Shown here piece by piece: positions 13,401-26,366 of a stretch of 64,000 nucleotides of DNA. The notes under the pieces are model-generated. The model ran no database searches and was not told the DNA's origin. It saw only the letters and a program-made list of their open reading frames with translations. The stretch comes from Eupeodes corollae (Eukaryota > Arthropoda > Insecta > Diptera > Syrphidae): NCBI RefSeq assembly GCF_945859685.1, contig NC_079149.1, positions 120,005,575-120,069,574 of the forward strand, given 5' to 3'. Both the position numbers and the translations under genes were made by a program. Every line of letters begins with the position of its first letter. The stretch's first letter is position 1.

Positions 13401-16400
13401 ATAAGATTTTCTAATTAGAACAATTTTTTATATTGCATCTGATGCAAATAATTGTTGCTATTTAAAAAGCTTTGTAATTTAAACTGAAATCGTATTTAAT
13501 TTTGTCAAGTTTTTTTAATTCTTTTTAGAAAAAATGAGAAGACTATTTTATGGAAAAAGTCAATGCAATTTCACAATTTTATCTTGAAAAATGTATACCA
13601 TAAAATCCAAAACAGAATTGAATTCATTAACTATACAACTATAATTTAATTTGTACACTAATGGTGGCTTCGCAGATGCAGCGGTGAAGATTATACGCCA
13701 CAAACCGAATTCTTCTTTATATCTGCATTATGGCATTTCCTATAATTTGCATTTGAAAAAACTTTTCCATGTTTGGTCTACTATCTGATTTCCATTCATG
13801 GGATTTAATTATATTGTATCTTCTTTTGAAAGTGCAGAACAGTGTAAATAAACCATAATAACATCTATCTATTCACAGATGTCAAAATATGAATGTGCAA
13901 TTTCAATTTAATTCGATTCAATTTAAACCATACTATACAATATAGTGTGTGGGCCCCATTTAGACGAATCTATAGTTATTTTAAACAATAATTTCAACCC
14001 TGTCTGGCGTTTTAATACGGAAATAATTTGACGCCTGCTCTTGCAGACCCAATCAATAGTGATCTCATGTTTCTAAAAACAACCACGCGCCAATAATATG
14101 AATGAATCCGTGTTTCTGTTTACCCACTTCCACTTGACAATGCAATGGGTTACCCTTGAAATTGGCAATGACACTTTCTTGTTTACACTTTCAAACTATT
14201 CAAAGGGTTGTTGCCGTTGCTAATGATGATGAGTTTTAACGTACATACGTACCCATTAGTGCGGGAAGATCATTTTAAAATGTGTTCGTTTTCTTTTTTA
14301 ACTATAAATGCAGATATAGTATATAATTACAATTGCAACTGATTTAAGTTTAAATAGAAGTGAAAAAGCATCTGATCGATGATGTTGATGTTTTGAATAT
14401 TATACTATATATAGTAAATATTATTTATCTACGTTCCGCAAACTGGAGAAGAATAATTTTAATGAATAGAGTTTCTGTATTCAGTTGTGATCAGATATAA
14501 AATATTTTTGCCAGTCAGTTTTTGTCTTTGCTAGTCGGCGGCGGTGGTGGTAAAATAGTGCGCCAATCATAAGAGACATATTAAGTGCTAAGTGTTTTTC
14601 GATTTTGAATTTTAAATTTTCTTAATTTTCCTGTTTCCTCAAAAGTGTTTTAGTTAAAAGATACAAATACATCATTTGAATAAATAAATTGGTGTAATTT
14701 TTTGTTAAATTTTGTGATAAAATTATTTTTTGATTGTGATATTATTTTGAAAATAATTTTAAACAACTAAAACTATAACTATGGGATCGTACTGGTTTCA
14801 TGATTATATTCCTTCATGGGTAAATCGCTGGCGCCCTGCTCCAAGACCCGCCTTCATACAACGTTGGCCAACTCCTAATTGTAACTATATCTATTATTTA
14901 TGGTCTTATTCAATGATTTATTACTGTTCAACTTGCATTTCAAATATAACACTTTATAACCATTCTTATGGTCTACTGAGCGACCGACGGCGACGGCCGG
15001 CAAGTGGGCGATATTTCCGTAAATGACATAATAGTAAAATTATTAAAGGAAACCAAAAACCAGTAACAATAAATTAATCTTCTTTTTTGATCGAGGTGAT
15101 ATTTTTTTGGCAAAAGATATTTAGATACACAAACAATAGATACGTTTGTATTTATATAAATTCGTTTTTTTATTATTATTGTTTATATTTTGTTATGATT
15201 TTCGTTTTGGATTTTATACGCTAGTTTAGAATTGTGACGTAGGGCGTATGCGCAACATAATTTTACCTTGAAACTGAAAGTGTATTTCTTACTCATTGTT
15301 CAATTATGTGTTGTCGATCTTATGGGGTTGAGTATTTTGTGTTGTTCTGGTTACGTTAGAGAACTTGTTTCATTATTAATTTATGTTTGAGAGGTATATC
15401 AGATTTGAAAAAAGGAACATTTATCTTTTTATTATTAGCTTCAGAGCAGAGAATGACCTTTGAACTTTTGTTAAGTGCGAAATTATATTTGAAGATGATT
15501 TCCTTTCTACCTGGGTTTTGATTATAAAATGTTGGGACTGGTTTAAACAGCTTTATCTTTTTGTTTTAACGCTATGGGATAGGAATGTAAGTCTTAAAAA
15601 AACTTAAATTCATAGGTAGAAATATTCGTTGCACATCTTTAAATTATATTAAATATTTATTTTTATATTTTATAAATCTTATAATTAAATTTTAAAGGAA
15701 TATCTATATAATTTTTTTCACAATTTAGGGATGCGGCCAACCTTGTAAGCGTGAGATTTTAAGACCACCAGAATTTTGAATATCTTGAACGATATAAATA
15801 CATAAATATATCACTTAATCGTGTTAGTTAAAATCAATGTTGAAAATAAAAATATTGAAATGTAAAACATTTCCAAAAATTAAAATTGATTATATTAAAA
15901 ATGTGAATTATGAGTTTCTTTTGACAAAGTTTTAAATCAGAGCAAAAAAAAGATTAATTTCGTAGATGAGCTAACACAAATAATTCTTAATCCTTAAATC
16001 AACACTATAAGTTTTGAAAATGATTATCACACAATGTCTATGTTTATATTTTCAAAAACAATCACCACTCTCCAAAAATATGGTATTTTCTTTTGGTATT
16101 TTTTTTTCTCACACTAAATAAACATTCTCATTCCCCCTCCTTACAAAAAAAAACATTATGATCCTACACAAAGCGGTTTATGTTAATTTCTTAATTTAAA
16201 ATATTAAGAAAACTTAATTTTACTGGGGAAAATTAATTGAATTTTTTTATTATTCTTTGAAAATTTTGAAGAATTATAATTGAAGCGACCTAAGGACAAG
16301 CAATAACACTTAAATCTTTTAAATCGATATGGGAAAAATGCCAACAAGAAAAACTATAAAGGAAATGTGCAATTAGTCTTTGTTGGTATTCGATGTTTTC

Positions 16401-19400
16401 GAATAAAATAAAACAACAAAATACTACTAAATATTTTAATTCCATGCCACTACAATAAACGAATGGATACAAATAAATTTCTTGTTTTGTTTTAAATCTT
16501 AATTTTAGATCATTTAGGTACTCTCGAAAGTTTTTGTTTGCGTAATGAAAAACTATAAATTCAAAACACTTAAATCGAATTTTCCAGCCAAATATAATTT
16601 TATGCAATTATTATGGTTTTATGACTATAGTTTCGGTTTTTTGAATTATAGAAATTATACGTATGCCTTTAGTCCAACCACTTATATTGAAACAAAAATG
16701 GTGTTTCTATGATATTTATTATTTTTATTGGTTGAAAAATGTTGTTAATTGCATTTTTATGGCCAACCTTGTAATTAATGGAAAGTAAGTTGGAAATTGC
16801 CAGCATACTTTTTGACCAAATTCAATTTTTAACTTAATTTTATGTGCAACCTTAGAATTATTAAAATTAACTTTCATAAATGTGTTGCATTAATTCCTCT
16901 AAATTAAATCAAATTTTAATGTCGATTTATTGAGGAATTTTAGGAAAGTTGCAATAAGTCAGCTATCGTATACTTTATAAAAATATGTAACGGTTTTTAA
17001 GCTGAAAGTTCAAAATACCTAAATATGTCACGTTTTAAAATAATTTTAGTAAAGATGAAAAAATATCTCTGCTTAATTAACATTACTGAAGCCTCGAAAA
17101 CATAAATTCTGCTAAAAAATACTTCCTTATTATTTTCTTTAATTAGTGACCTTATTCTTCTATTTGATTGTGAATTTAGTTTTTTTGATTGGGTCTATTA
17201 ATATAGAAAGAAATGTTACTGAAAAATAATTACAGTTTAAATATTGAGGAATACATTTTGAACACACCTGCTACAGTCATAAATACAAATTAAACTTTGT
17301 ATGTTCAACTTTCAAACTTTTCTTTTCAAATGAAAACTATAACTAACTATGTTTAGTTTAATTCTGTATTTTTGAAATCCGAAATTGTTACATAATAAAA
17401 GATTTTTAAAAAAGTAGCAAGACAATGGTTATTTGCTTTTTATTAAAACAAATATTAAACCATGGGCGCTTATTTGAATTCAAAGTCAAAAATGTGATAA
17501 ATTTTATAACTTCATATTTTTCATATAATTTCAATAAAAATGTTAAAACATCTCCAATTTACGTAATGTTATAACGGGAGCCTTAAAAACAGAATTCTGT
17601 ATTTTTTTTTTGATAATTTTACATACATTTATTGATGTGCTGCAGCTTTTTGGTTTTCCATTCAGCGATCTCAAGAAATGTACATTTTTAAATAATGTAT
17701 TCTTAGAACTGGACCTGTTTAAATATAAGTTGGGTACAAGTTAAAGTTTCTACACTTTTTGATTTGAATATTGATATTAAATGTATTAAAAATTATTATG
17801 TATTCAACTTATTCATAACTAGTCTTAAGGCAAGACGCTTTCGAGTTTTAAGATTTTCACTTATTTTTTTGATTAGATTTGATTTAATTGACAATAAGAA
17901 CTCCTTTAACTTAGTTTTAAAGAAACCCAAGAATATGGCACATACTTTTGCACCAAAAGTCAGTACCAATTACAATTATTATTTTCTGTTTTAAATTAAA
18001 AAAAAATCATTGATGATTTTTTATTTTCATTATTGAATCAATATAATTTTCAAGGTTTAACAATAAGCTAATTTTTATGGTTTTTGTACGATGATCTAGC
18101 CTCTAAAGCACAATTAATTTGTTTTATTTAGGTCTTAAGTTTTCAAAGTTAATGTGTAAATGGCTCAAAATCACCAAGGTGCAGAATTTGCTTTGCTAGT
18201 AATTTAATGTCTTAAATCTTGACAATTAAAAAAAAACGGTGAATAAAACACTAAAACTAACTTGTGTGTCCATTAATCAATATATTTTATTAATAAAGTG
18301 AATTTTAAATGAAATCAATATACAAGCATAAAAAATCATTTTGGGAACGCGTCCTAATTTACAATCTTCAAATAAAGTCCAAAATATAATTGAAAAATTT
18401 AAGGTATTTAACCCCTGTCATTACTCAATACACCGTGTTTTTTATAGAAAATTTAATTTTAGAGAGGATACTAAAAGATTATTTATTTTTAAATATAAAA
18501 ATACAAAAAAAGTTTGTCCAATACCGCAGAAATCATTTCAGTGAACATATCGATAATCGATGAAAAACAATTTGAAGTAAATCCAGCCATTCGGTGTCAA
18601 ACGTCAGTCGAGGAAGAGAACAATAACAAAGCCGTCTTTGAGAATATTTTTCGTTAAATAAATTATATCTAAATGCTAAGTACCTTTCAATAGTCCGTCA
18701 TTCCGTGAACGTATTTATTACGTTTTTATTATTATTAATTATTGATGATTTTCTTTTTTACAACTCGAAATAACAATGAAACCTCAAATATGTTTCTATT
18801 GACAAAGTCAGATCGCATTTAAGAAGGCCGCCGTATAATCAAAGGGCGCTCTTATTTGAAATCGTCATTTCGTGAACATTCATTTCGGGAACGTTCCCGA
18901 ACATGGTTTGACGTATTTTCCTGGTAGAAGATTTTATATGTATTGTTATTATGTTCATAATAGACCCATGTTATAAATCAAAGCTTAAATTATGTGCTTT
19001 GTTTTGTTCTTGTTGATTTTATCAAATTTAGAAAAACGTTCTCGAATTGATGGTTTTATAAGATATTTAATACTAAAAAAATATTTCTAATAAAGTATAG
19101 AATTCTGTGCGCTGCCCTGTCAAAGTTTATTAATATACACATTTTAAAACAGTATAAGCTAAAAGTCATCATTTTAGCTTGCAATTTTGTTCGTCATAAA
19201 CCCAATTTTGAAATTTACAGCCTTGGTGATTTTAAGCCAAATATGTAGCCCTTAACGTTTTTAGCTTATGTATAAAACAACTGATATTTTTTTTTCTTAA
19301 TACGTAAATGAATTTAAAGTGAGTCTTTAAAGTTTATTTTGCACGGAAGTAAAATCATTCACTTTACTTTTTTCTTTTAAAGAAATTGGTTAATTGATTT

Positions 19401-22400
19401 TGACTTTGATATATTAAAAAAAACTGTTTAAAACATAACATAGTATTACATTTCACTTTTTTAAAGTATAATGAGAGCAATTTTTGAAACTAAACTTGGT
19501 CTTATTTCACATGACCATATTGAATCTTAAATCTTAAAAAAGCCTTCTTTTTTTTATAAATATGTTTTATTATATTTTTTAAATTTTAACATAATGTAGA
19601 TTGCATATCGTCTGAAGACATTTAAATTGTGTTCTCTTTTGAAACAAAGGATGTAGGTTAGGTACTGAAATGGCCCAACTGATGCACTTTATTCAAATTG
19701 TTATTATTTTAAAATTTGAAACTTAGAATCCCACAAAATTCTTACTTATGTCTTGTACCACACCAGAAACACGTTTCATCTATTTACTTTAATTTGACTT
19801 TAAACAACAATATGTTAGGTTTTAACTCCTAAAAGGCCTGTTTATAGTCAAAAATCAATTTAACATTGTTTAATAAAAAAAATATTCAAAATATTCGCAT
19901 ACTTCAAGAAGAGTGTACACAAGCTTGAAACATTACAATATAGGTAGGTATAAAGTAAACAATCGGAATTTCGCAAACAAAAATATTACAAACAAACAAG
20001 AATCACGGAATTATTGATGAGTAATAATAATAATTATAAAGGCACTGTTGTAATTTTAAATTAAACATATAATGTAAGTAATCTGTAATAATTTTCTTGT
20101 GTAAAAATGATTATACTGCAAAATAAACAAACATTTTAAATTTATACGTACATATATTTCACATCTTAAACATACTCTTCTTTCTATTTAAATAAAATCA
20201 AATTCCCAAAAATATGCATTCATCTTTCTTAGATATTTATTAGATAATTATTGTGGAATAGGGTGGCCCATATATAAAATCACATAATTGCCTCAAATAA
20301 TTTATATTGACAACCAAGCTGACAGTGAATTCATATGAACTGTTAGCTGTCAAATATCAGTGATAAGAAACAAGTTATTCTCGGATTGAAATACACTTTT
20401 GTAGTTGAAAAACACATTTTTTCATCCAAGGAATGTTTTTAACAAACTTTTGAACAAACAATCAATAAACTTGAATGATTTTACATTTTCGTGATCCAGA
20501 AAAATTCCAAACCTCATCAATGCCAGTTCTTCACCTTAAAAGAGAAATCGAAATGAGAATAAAAACTAAAGGTTTGCACCTAGTTGAAAAAATTAAATAA
20601 TGTTCGAACCACCCTAATATGTACCTATATGCAGAAAATATCTTTTGTGCCAATCGATTTCTTTTATTTAATGGAAAAAATTCTTGAAATTCTCATATCC
20701 GAAATAACCAATCAATTTCAATTGTAACACTGCTATGAGATCATACCCTACCCAAGAAGCCAAACAAATCATTTTCAATATAGCGAGCGCCAAGCGGACC
20801 TAATTTTAGATTCAATGCGGTGTGGTGTGATGATGCATTAATAGATCACTCTTTTGTTGTTTGAATTCACTTTACATAAAATGATTCGATTGTTACAATA
20901 AAAATTGCCTGTTTATGCAAATGCAAGTTGTTGATTGATATAAATTAAAAATTACTTGTTATCATTATTGGATCATTTAAAATCATTTAAAAATAAAAAA
21001 ATACATAAAATTAATCATATTTCGAAATGTTTTTTTTTGCAGATACGCCAGGGGAAGATGTTTTGGGGGTGCTTAACGTTGACATGTGCTTTGATGAGAA
21101 TTCCAATGATCACCATACAAATCGCTTTGTAACATCACATGAATATTTGATCGTACGTCGAGGGGAGCCATTCCGCCTGAGGATTTCCTTTAACCGTCCC
21201 TATGACGCGAATAAGGATGCTATTAGTTTTATGTTTACCATTGCTGATGATAAGAAACCTAGTCCAGGGCATGGTACTCTTGTGGGGATTACCCCATTCA
21301 AGGACGATAAGAATCTGGGAGACATTTTCGAGTGGGGTGTCATAATTGATTATGTCCAGGGAAATTCCATGTCAGTGCTGATCAAGCCCGCTGTCACTTG
21401 TCCCGTGACGCAATGGAAATTAGACATCGATACAAAACTACTCGGACGTTCATCACGATCACACTCAATCCAGACTCCAATTTACATTCTTTTTAATCCA
21501 TGGTGTCGAGATGACCAAGTGTTTTTGGATAACCGCGAAGAAAGGAAGGAATACCTTCTGAATGATACAACTCTTATTTGGAGAGGATCTTACAATCGCA
21601 TGAGACCATCGGTGTGGAAGATCGGGCAATTCGAGCGATATATTTTGGAATGCTCGATTAAACTGATCGCAACAGTGGGAAAGGTTCCAGCAGCCCACCG
21701 AGGAGATCCCGTCCGAGTAGCCAGAGCTCTTTCGGCTGCCGTCAATTCGGTTGATGATGACGGAGTTATGTTGGGAAATTGGACAGAGGACTTCTCTGGT
21801 GGTATTCCACCAACAAAATGGATTGGATCGGTGGAAATTCTTCAGGAATTTTATAGAACTCAAAAACCTGTGAAATTTGCACAATGTTGGAATTTCTCCG
21901 GAGTTCTTACAACTGTTGCCAGGGCTTTGGGTATGCCCTCAAGAATTGTCACAAACTACTCATCCGCTCATGATACTCAAGGTTCCTTGACGGTAGATAT
22001 TTTCATCGATCAAAACAACAGAAAAATGGAGGAAGAGACATCGGATTCTATATGGAATTATCACGTATGGAATGAAATATGGATGGATCGTCCTGATTTG
22101 GGGGTGGGTCCGAACGGTTCCTACGGAGGCTGGCAGGCAGTAGATGCCACCCCACAGGAATCTTCCGATGAAATGTATCGATGTGGACCAGCTTCAGTGG
22201 CTGCTGTTAAACAAGGAGAAATTCTTCGACCTTATGATTGTGGATTCTTGTACTCGGAGGTAAATGCCGACAAGGTCTATTGGCGATATAATGGACCGTT
22301 CCAACCAATTAAACTGATTCGCAAAGACGCACTTGCCATCGGCCATTTGATAAGTACCAAAGCTGTTGGAAAATGGACTAGAGAAGATATTACAAATACG

Positions 22401-23348
22401 TATAAGTTTGAAGAGAAAACGGAAGAAGAACGAAATACCATGGTGAAGGCGTTGAAACAGTCTCGACATGCTTTCAGTCGTTACTATCTCAATGATAATT
22501 TCAATGAAGTTGAATTTGATATGCAGTTGAAGGATGATATAAAAATAGGAGAGAACTTCACAGTTGTTGTGAAAATCACAAACAAATCAAAGGAAAAAGA
22601 GCACATAGCTGCAGGGTATCTAAATGCCGATACAGTACTTTATACTGGTCTTAATAATGCCGAAGTCAAATCGATTGGTTTCGAGGTAGAACTTAAACCA
22701 GATACATCGGAATATGTTAGAATGGAAGTTAACTTTGATGATTATTATGCAAAACTTCTCCCAGAGGTAAGTTTTTGTGGTTTTTGAAAAAATATTCATA
22801 TTTTAAAACTTTGTTTCGCTTAGGCTGCCTTTAATATTTCCTGCTCGGGTAAGGTTAAGGGAACCGACTGGGAATACTTTGCTCAAGATGATTTCCGTGT
22901 ACGCAAACCGGACATAAAGTTCTCATTCCAGGGCAAAGTTATAGCCAAAGAATCTGTGGATGTTATTGTTCGACTTACAAATCCACTACCTATTCCCCTG
23001 AAGAAGGGTTTGTTCTATATTGAAGGACCGGGAATTGAGAAATCTTTGAGATTCAAGGTAAATTTATTAAAAAAAACTTTAGTTGAAATTTTACTATTTT
23101 CTTCACACAATTTTTTTCTCTAGATTGCTGAAATACCTGTTGGAGGAACAGCAGCTTCTACGTTTAAATTTATTCCTCCATATTCTGGTCGAGGAACTCT
23201 CATAGGCAAATTTAATTCCAAGGAATTAGACGATGTTGATGGTTATTTACATTTTGAAATTGAACCTAGACCCGAAGATATTATAATGAACGAAAGTAAT
23301 GTAACGAGAACAGAAGCAATCGTTCGAAGAACAGATGTGATTCCTTAA
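7408..23348 (+). CDS. Tg: Transglutaminase, isoform using the distal first exon (N-myristoylation type)
   Basis: Calcium-dependent protein-glutamine gamma-glutamyltransferase that crosslinks proteins, for example in clotting and cuticle. Exons 7408-7549, 21043-22766, 22824-23057 and 23124-23348 join in phase to give 774 residues, a normal length for the family. Catalytic triad: C329 in FAQCWNFSG, H388 in YHVWNEIWMDRPDLG, D415 in GWQAVDATPQE. The N-terminal Ig-like domain starts DTPGEDVLGVLNVDMCF, and two C-terminal beta-barrel domains follow the core. This first exon begins MGNKIACGGS, with Gly2, an allowed small residue at position 6 and Cys7 next to it, fitting N-myristoylation plus palmitoylation as reported for Drosophila TG-A. 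An AATAAA lies at 23481. The first intron is 13.5 kb and contains the alternative first exon at 14781. The core is certain; the start of this isoform is strongly supported. Confidence 0.95.
8894..9080 (-). mobile_element. tRNA-derived SINE, 5'-truncated or decayed copy
   Basis: On the minus strand the tRNA-like head (about 9010-9080) reads with a box B-like GGTTTAATCC. It is followed by a body shared with the 30620 copy: the forward text AATTTGAGAAA(A/G)CACTTT, ATGACAAGAATTA and CTTGGAGGATTTGTCAATT recurs in both. The arm beyond 8894 is lost. No target-site duplication was found. Confidence 0.75.
12500..12762 (+). repeat. Dispersed-repeat fragment ending in CTAAC repeats, probably a non-LTR retroelement 3' end
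   Basis: The segment ends CTCTAACCTAACCTAACCTA at about 12738-12757, right after GTCAATGATATCTGGACAGC. A unit-repeat tail after non-AT-rich sequence is typical of the 3' end of some insect non-LTR elements. No reverse transcriptase remains. The left boundary is a guess. The family is not identified. Confidence 0.45.
14781..15018 (+). CDS. Tg: Transglutaminase, alternative proximal first exon
   Basis: A second ATG-bearing first exon for the transglutaminase body at 21043. The frame from 14781 begins MGSYWFHDYIPSWVNRW and is rich in Trp, Tyr and Pro, then Cys, ending with an arginine run (SDRRRRPASG). Two donors are possible, A|GTGGGC after 15003 and C|GTAAAT after 15018. Both leave phase 1, as required by the AT ACG CCA start of the common exon, so either gives an in-frame protein (75 or 80 residues before TPGED). 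The frame hits TGA at 15024 if unspliced. Unlike the distal exon it has Phe at position 6, a poor N-myristoylation match. By analogy with Drosophila this would be the TG-B isoform. Confidence 0.8.
15019..21042 (+). other. Transglutaminase intron before the common body
   Basis: 6 kb, AT-rich, with no supported coding region and no SINE copy. A DRE-like motif and initiator near 18548-18609 and an 18-bp perfect palindrome at 18884-18901 stand out and are discussed as findings. The acceptor is a pyrimidine run ending TTTTGCAG at 21042. Confidence 0.6.
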
Positions 23349-24978
23349 AATACTCGAAATTTACTTTTTTTGATAACAAATTAATAATACATTAGTTTTT
23401 AAGTTTTTAATTGTTAATATTGTTATAATTTATATTAATTTTAAGTACAATCTAATGAATGAAGTAAATTTACTTGGCGCAATAAAATTTGTTACAGATA
23501 TTAATGCTTGCTTATTTTATAAGAATAACAATTGAATTATTTTTTTAAATACACGATAAAACGCTTAATTCCTTTTGTAGTTTTAATACGAGTATTTTAT
23601 TCTCAGAAAGGTCATCGTTTCCAGGCTTCTTGTAAACTAGGCTATTTAGTTTTGAGGGCTTCGTCTCCGTATTTCCAATCCCAATTTTTTAAAATAAGGC
23701 TCGGTTTTCAACTGCCCTAGAGCCCGTGCAGATTTTGTATGGATTCAAGCTCAAGTCTTCAAAGAAAACGCAATGATGAAAAAACAATTTTCTGATTTAC
23801 ACTAGTAATTTGGAAAAGCAGATTGAACTAGTGACAGCTAATTTGACAGATACAATTGAACAGTGTTAAAATTTATGATGATCGATATGGAACACTTGAG
23901 AAACGTTACTCTAGCAAGGTCGTAGTAAAATCTAGTTGTTTGTGTTACATTCAAAAATTCATATACAACTTAATAAGTCAGCTTCCCAGAGCAGAGAATG
24001 CAGCATTTTTAGTTTAGAGACACAAGTAATGGACTACCAACTCGGCAAAACTATGAAAAATTGAAACTTTCTAGGTCCAAAAATTAATGTTTGTGTCTTA
24101 GAGCAAAAAGTATATTTTTTTTACAACTTCTGCAACTAAAAGAGCTAGTTACCTTTCTTCAGCCTTAATTTTGAATCACCCTTATCAAAAAGAGTTAATT
24201 TATCGATTAAAGGTTGAAAAATACGGTCTTTTTTAACAACTGAGGTCATAGATCATTGATTTGCCAAAAAAGATTTTTAATTGTTTTTTGTTATGATTAA
24301 ACTATGATATTTATTTAATATCAAATAATAGTTGAAAATTTTGAATTTTTCGAAATACTTCGATGCAAAAGTTTGAAAAATCTTATATGCATGTCTAGTT
24401 GAACTTAACTAAACAATTGTTCTGTTTCCTATTGACTTTACATTCTTTTACGTGTTAAAGTCACAGCTGAAAATATTGTTGCATTATTGGAATAGTCTAA
24501 TGATTATAATTTTGTCGCAGAAGTTTAAAGGTAACTTATTCAAACTTATATCTACTGCTGTTTGCACAAAGCCCTCCTTAATTAATTGCTTACATTTGAT
24601 AAGACTTTTGTGTGCATGGGTGAATATAAATTAAGAACACAGCTGATACAACTGTCTGGCTTCAGTTAGAAATTTTGATAAAGCCTGACAAAATCGCAAT
24701 TCACGCTAAAAGCAATCAAAACGGGGTTGACTTGTCGAAAATGTATACAAGGTCTTCTCGCACAACTAAACTAATTCATTACATATCGTACGGACATGAT
24801 TGAGGTACAAATAGCTCAAAAGCTTGGTTCTAAGTTTAATTTGATTATAAGAACTTCTTGTCCTTTTTTCTATTAAAGTTTTTTTTTCAAATCAGTTCGA
24901 ATATAAATTGGTTTGAAAATTTTAACACTTTCTCAGAGACGATAGGATTACACAACTCTAAAGTTTCGCATTAAAAGA
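23349..24978 (+). other. Intergenic region, transglutaminase to lipase
   Basis: Transglutaminase 3' UTR with AATAAA at 23481, then AT-rich sequence without supported genes. The lipase promoter should lie shortly before 24979; I see no TATA box there. Confidence 0.55.
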
Positions 24979-26366
24979 ATGGCGACTTTTCTTGTTTTTT
25001 ATTGGTTGATATTTTTAATCGGTGGTAAGTTATAACTGCTATATAATGGGTTCCATATCAACAATTTATCTTCAATAACTTGTCATATTTTGTAGGGCTT
25101 GTTTATTCTCAAGACATCGAACTAACCGAAGAAAACTATGGCGAAGATTGGATTTATATGCCCAATGGAGATGGAGTTCCAGAAATAGCATACTTAGTCG
25201 AACCTCCCACACCCAGTCGGAATACTGACACAAGCAAAACGGTCACGTTTGAACTGTATCCGAGGTATGTAGTTACTTAAATGTTTGTTATTTTAACCTT
25301 TAGAAGCTTCAAATTTTATTTCACACGCAAAGTGAGGAAGAAAAACCAATAATTGCACAATTCTGGGTAGCTGCTGATACTATTATTCGACGCAAACGAG
25401 ACACTTGGACTGAAATGGCTAAGAAATTCAATCCAGAGCTAGATACTAAGATTTTAGTACATGGTTGGAAATCAAGCTCACAGAGCAATTCTATTCAATC
25501 GATTAAGAACGGCTATAGGAAGAAAGGAAGCTATAATATTTTTGGTAAATTATACAAATGTATAATGGGAAGGCAAAATTATGAATGCTTTTTTTTCAGC
25601 AATTAATTGGCAGGATCAAGCTAATAGTATTTACTACTTGGAACCAGCAAGATATACAGTTCAGGTGGGAAGAGCTATTGCAAAGCTAATAAATTTATTA
25701 GTTGAAGAGAAGGGAGCTCAACCGAGTAGGATCCATTTGCTTGGTCATAGTCTTGGAGCACATATAATGGGATATGCTGGCTCATATTCTCGGCATAGAA
25801 TTGGCAGAATAACAGGTAAGTAATAAAATGTGTTTTCTTTTCTTAAACACTAAAATATTTACACTTAAAGGACTTGATCCTGCACGGCCTGCATTTGAGA
25901 ACTGTATTGGACCCGAGCATCACTTGGATCGTACCGATGCAGAATTCGTTGATGTTATTCATAGCTGTGCTGGAGTTCTCGGCTACAAGGAACCCATTGG
26001 GTTTGTTGATTTCTATCCAAATGGAGGTGATCCTCCACAGCCAGGATGTGGACAAATATTTCAAGTTATCAGTAAGTCCTTTGATAAAGTACTCGTAAGA
26101 CATTTTAAAATACAAGAAAACGTATTATATATTATATAGCTGGATGCAGCCATGGTCGATCTTATGAGTACTTTGCTGAATCAATTAACACGGAAAAAGG
26201 ATTTTTTGCTAAGCCCTGTGAATCCATAGATGCTGTTAAAAATAAGACATGTAATGGTGACAGTATACTTATGGGAGATAAGGTCCCATTTGAAGCTCGT
26301 GGAATTTACTATCTCAAAACTAACGCAATGAGAGACTTTGCAATTGGAGATATTTGGGATATCTAA
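24979..26366 (+). CDS. Secreted lipase of the pancreatic lipase / vitellogenin-like family (CG7367-like)
   Basis: Extracellular alpha/beta hydrolase acting on neutral lipids or phospholipids. Six exons, 24979-25024, 25096-25264, 25333-25544, 25600-25815, 25871-26071 and 26140-26366, join in phase to 356 residues. A signal peptide MATFLVFYWLIFLIGGLVYS opens the protein. The core has ILVHGW, then the nucleophile S193 in GHSLGAH, D217 in GLDPARPAF and H286 in CSHGRS, a complete triad. The lid segment between D217 and H286 is short (DRTDAEFVDVIHSC, then GFVDFYPNGG and PGC), closer to phospholipase A1-like insect lipases than to vertebrate pancreatic lipase. The exon 3 acceptor (CGCAAAG at 25332) has a weak pyrimidine tract but is the one that keeps frame. 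AATAAA at 26421. It sits between Tg and baf, as CG7367 does in Drosophila from memory. Confidence 0.92.

Larger units (their letters stand above)
7550..14780 (+). other. Transglutaminase distal intron, 5' half
   Basis: About 7.2 kb, AT-rich. It contains a SINE copy (8894-9080), a CTAAC-tailed repeat (about 12500-12760), a coding-like fragment near 11730-11930 and a very short one near 9415-9510. The part just before 14780 is the proximal promoter region. Nothing else is recognisable. Confidence 0.6.

Noticed and set aside
16290..16607. 105-codon minus-strand open frame in the transglutaminase intron
   Set aside because: Aromatic-rich, AT-driven, no motif and no flanking splice logic.
25302..25332. 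Alternative lipase exon 3 acceptor (TTTAG near 25303)
   Set aside because: It has a better pyrimidine tract but, joined to exon 2, meets TAA after about 17 codons. The intron text coincidentally reads FKFYFTR, so transcript data would be worth seeing.
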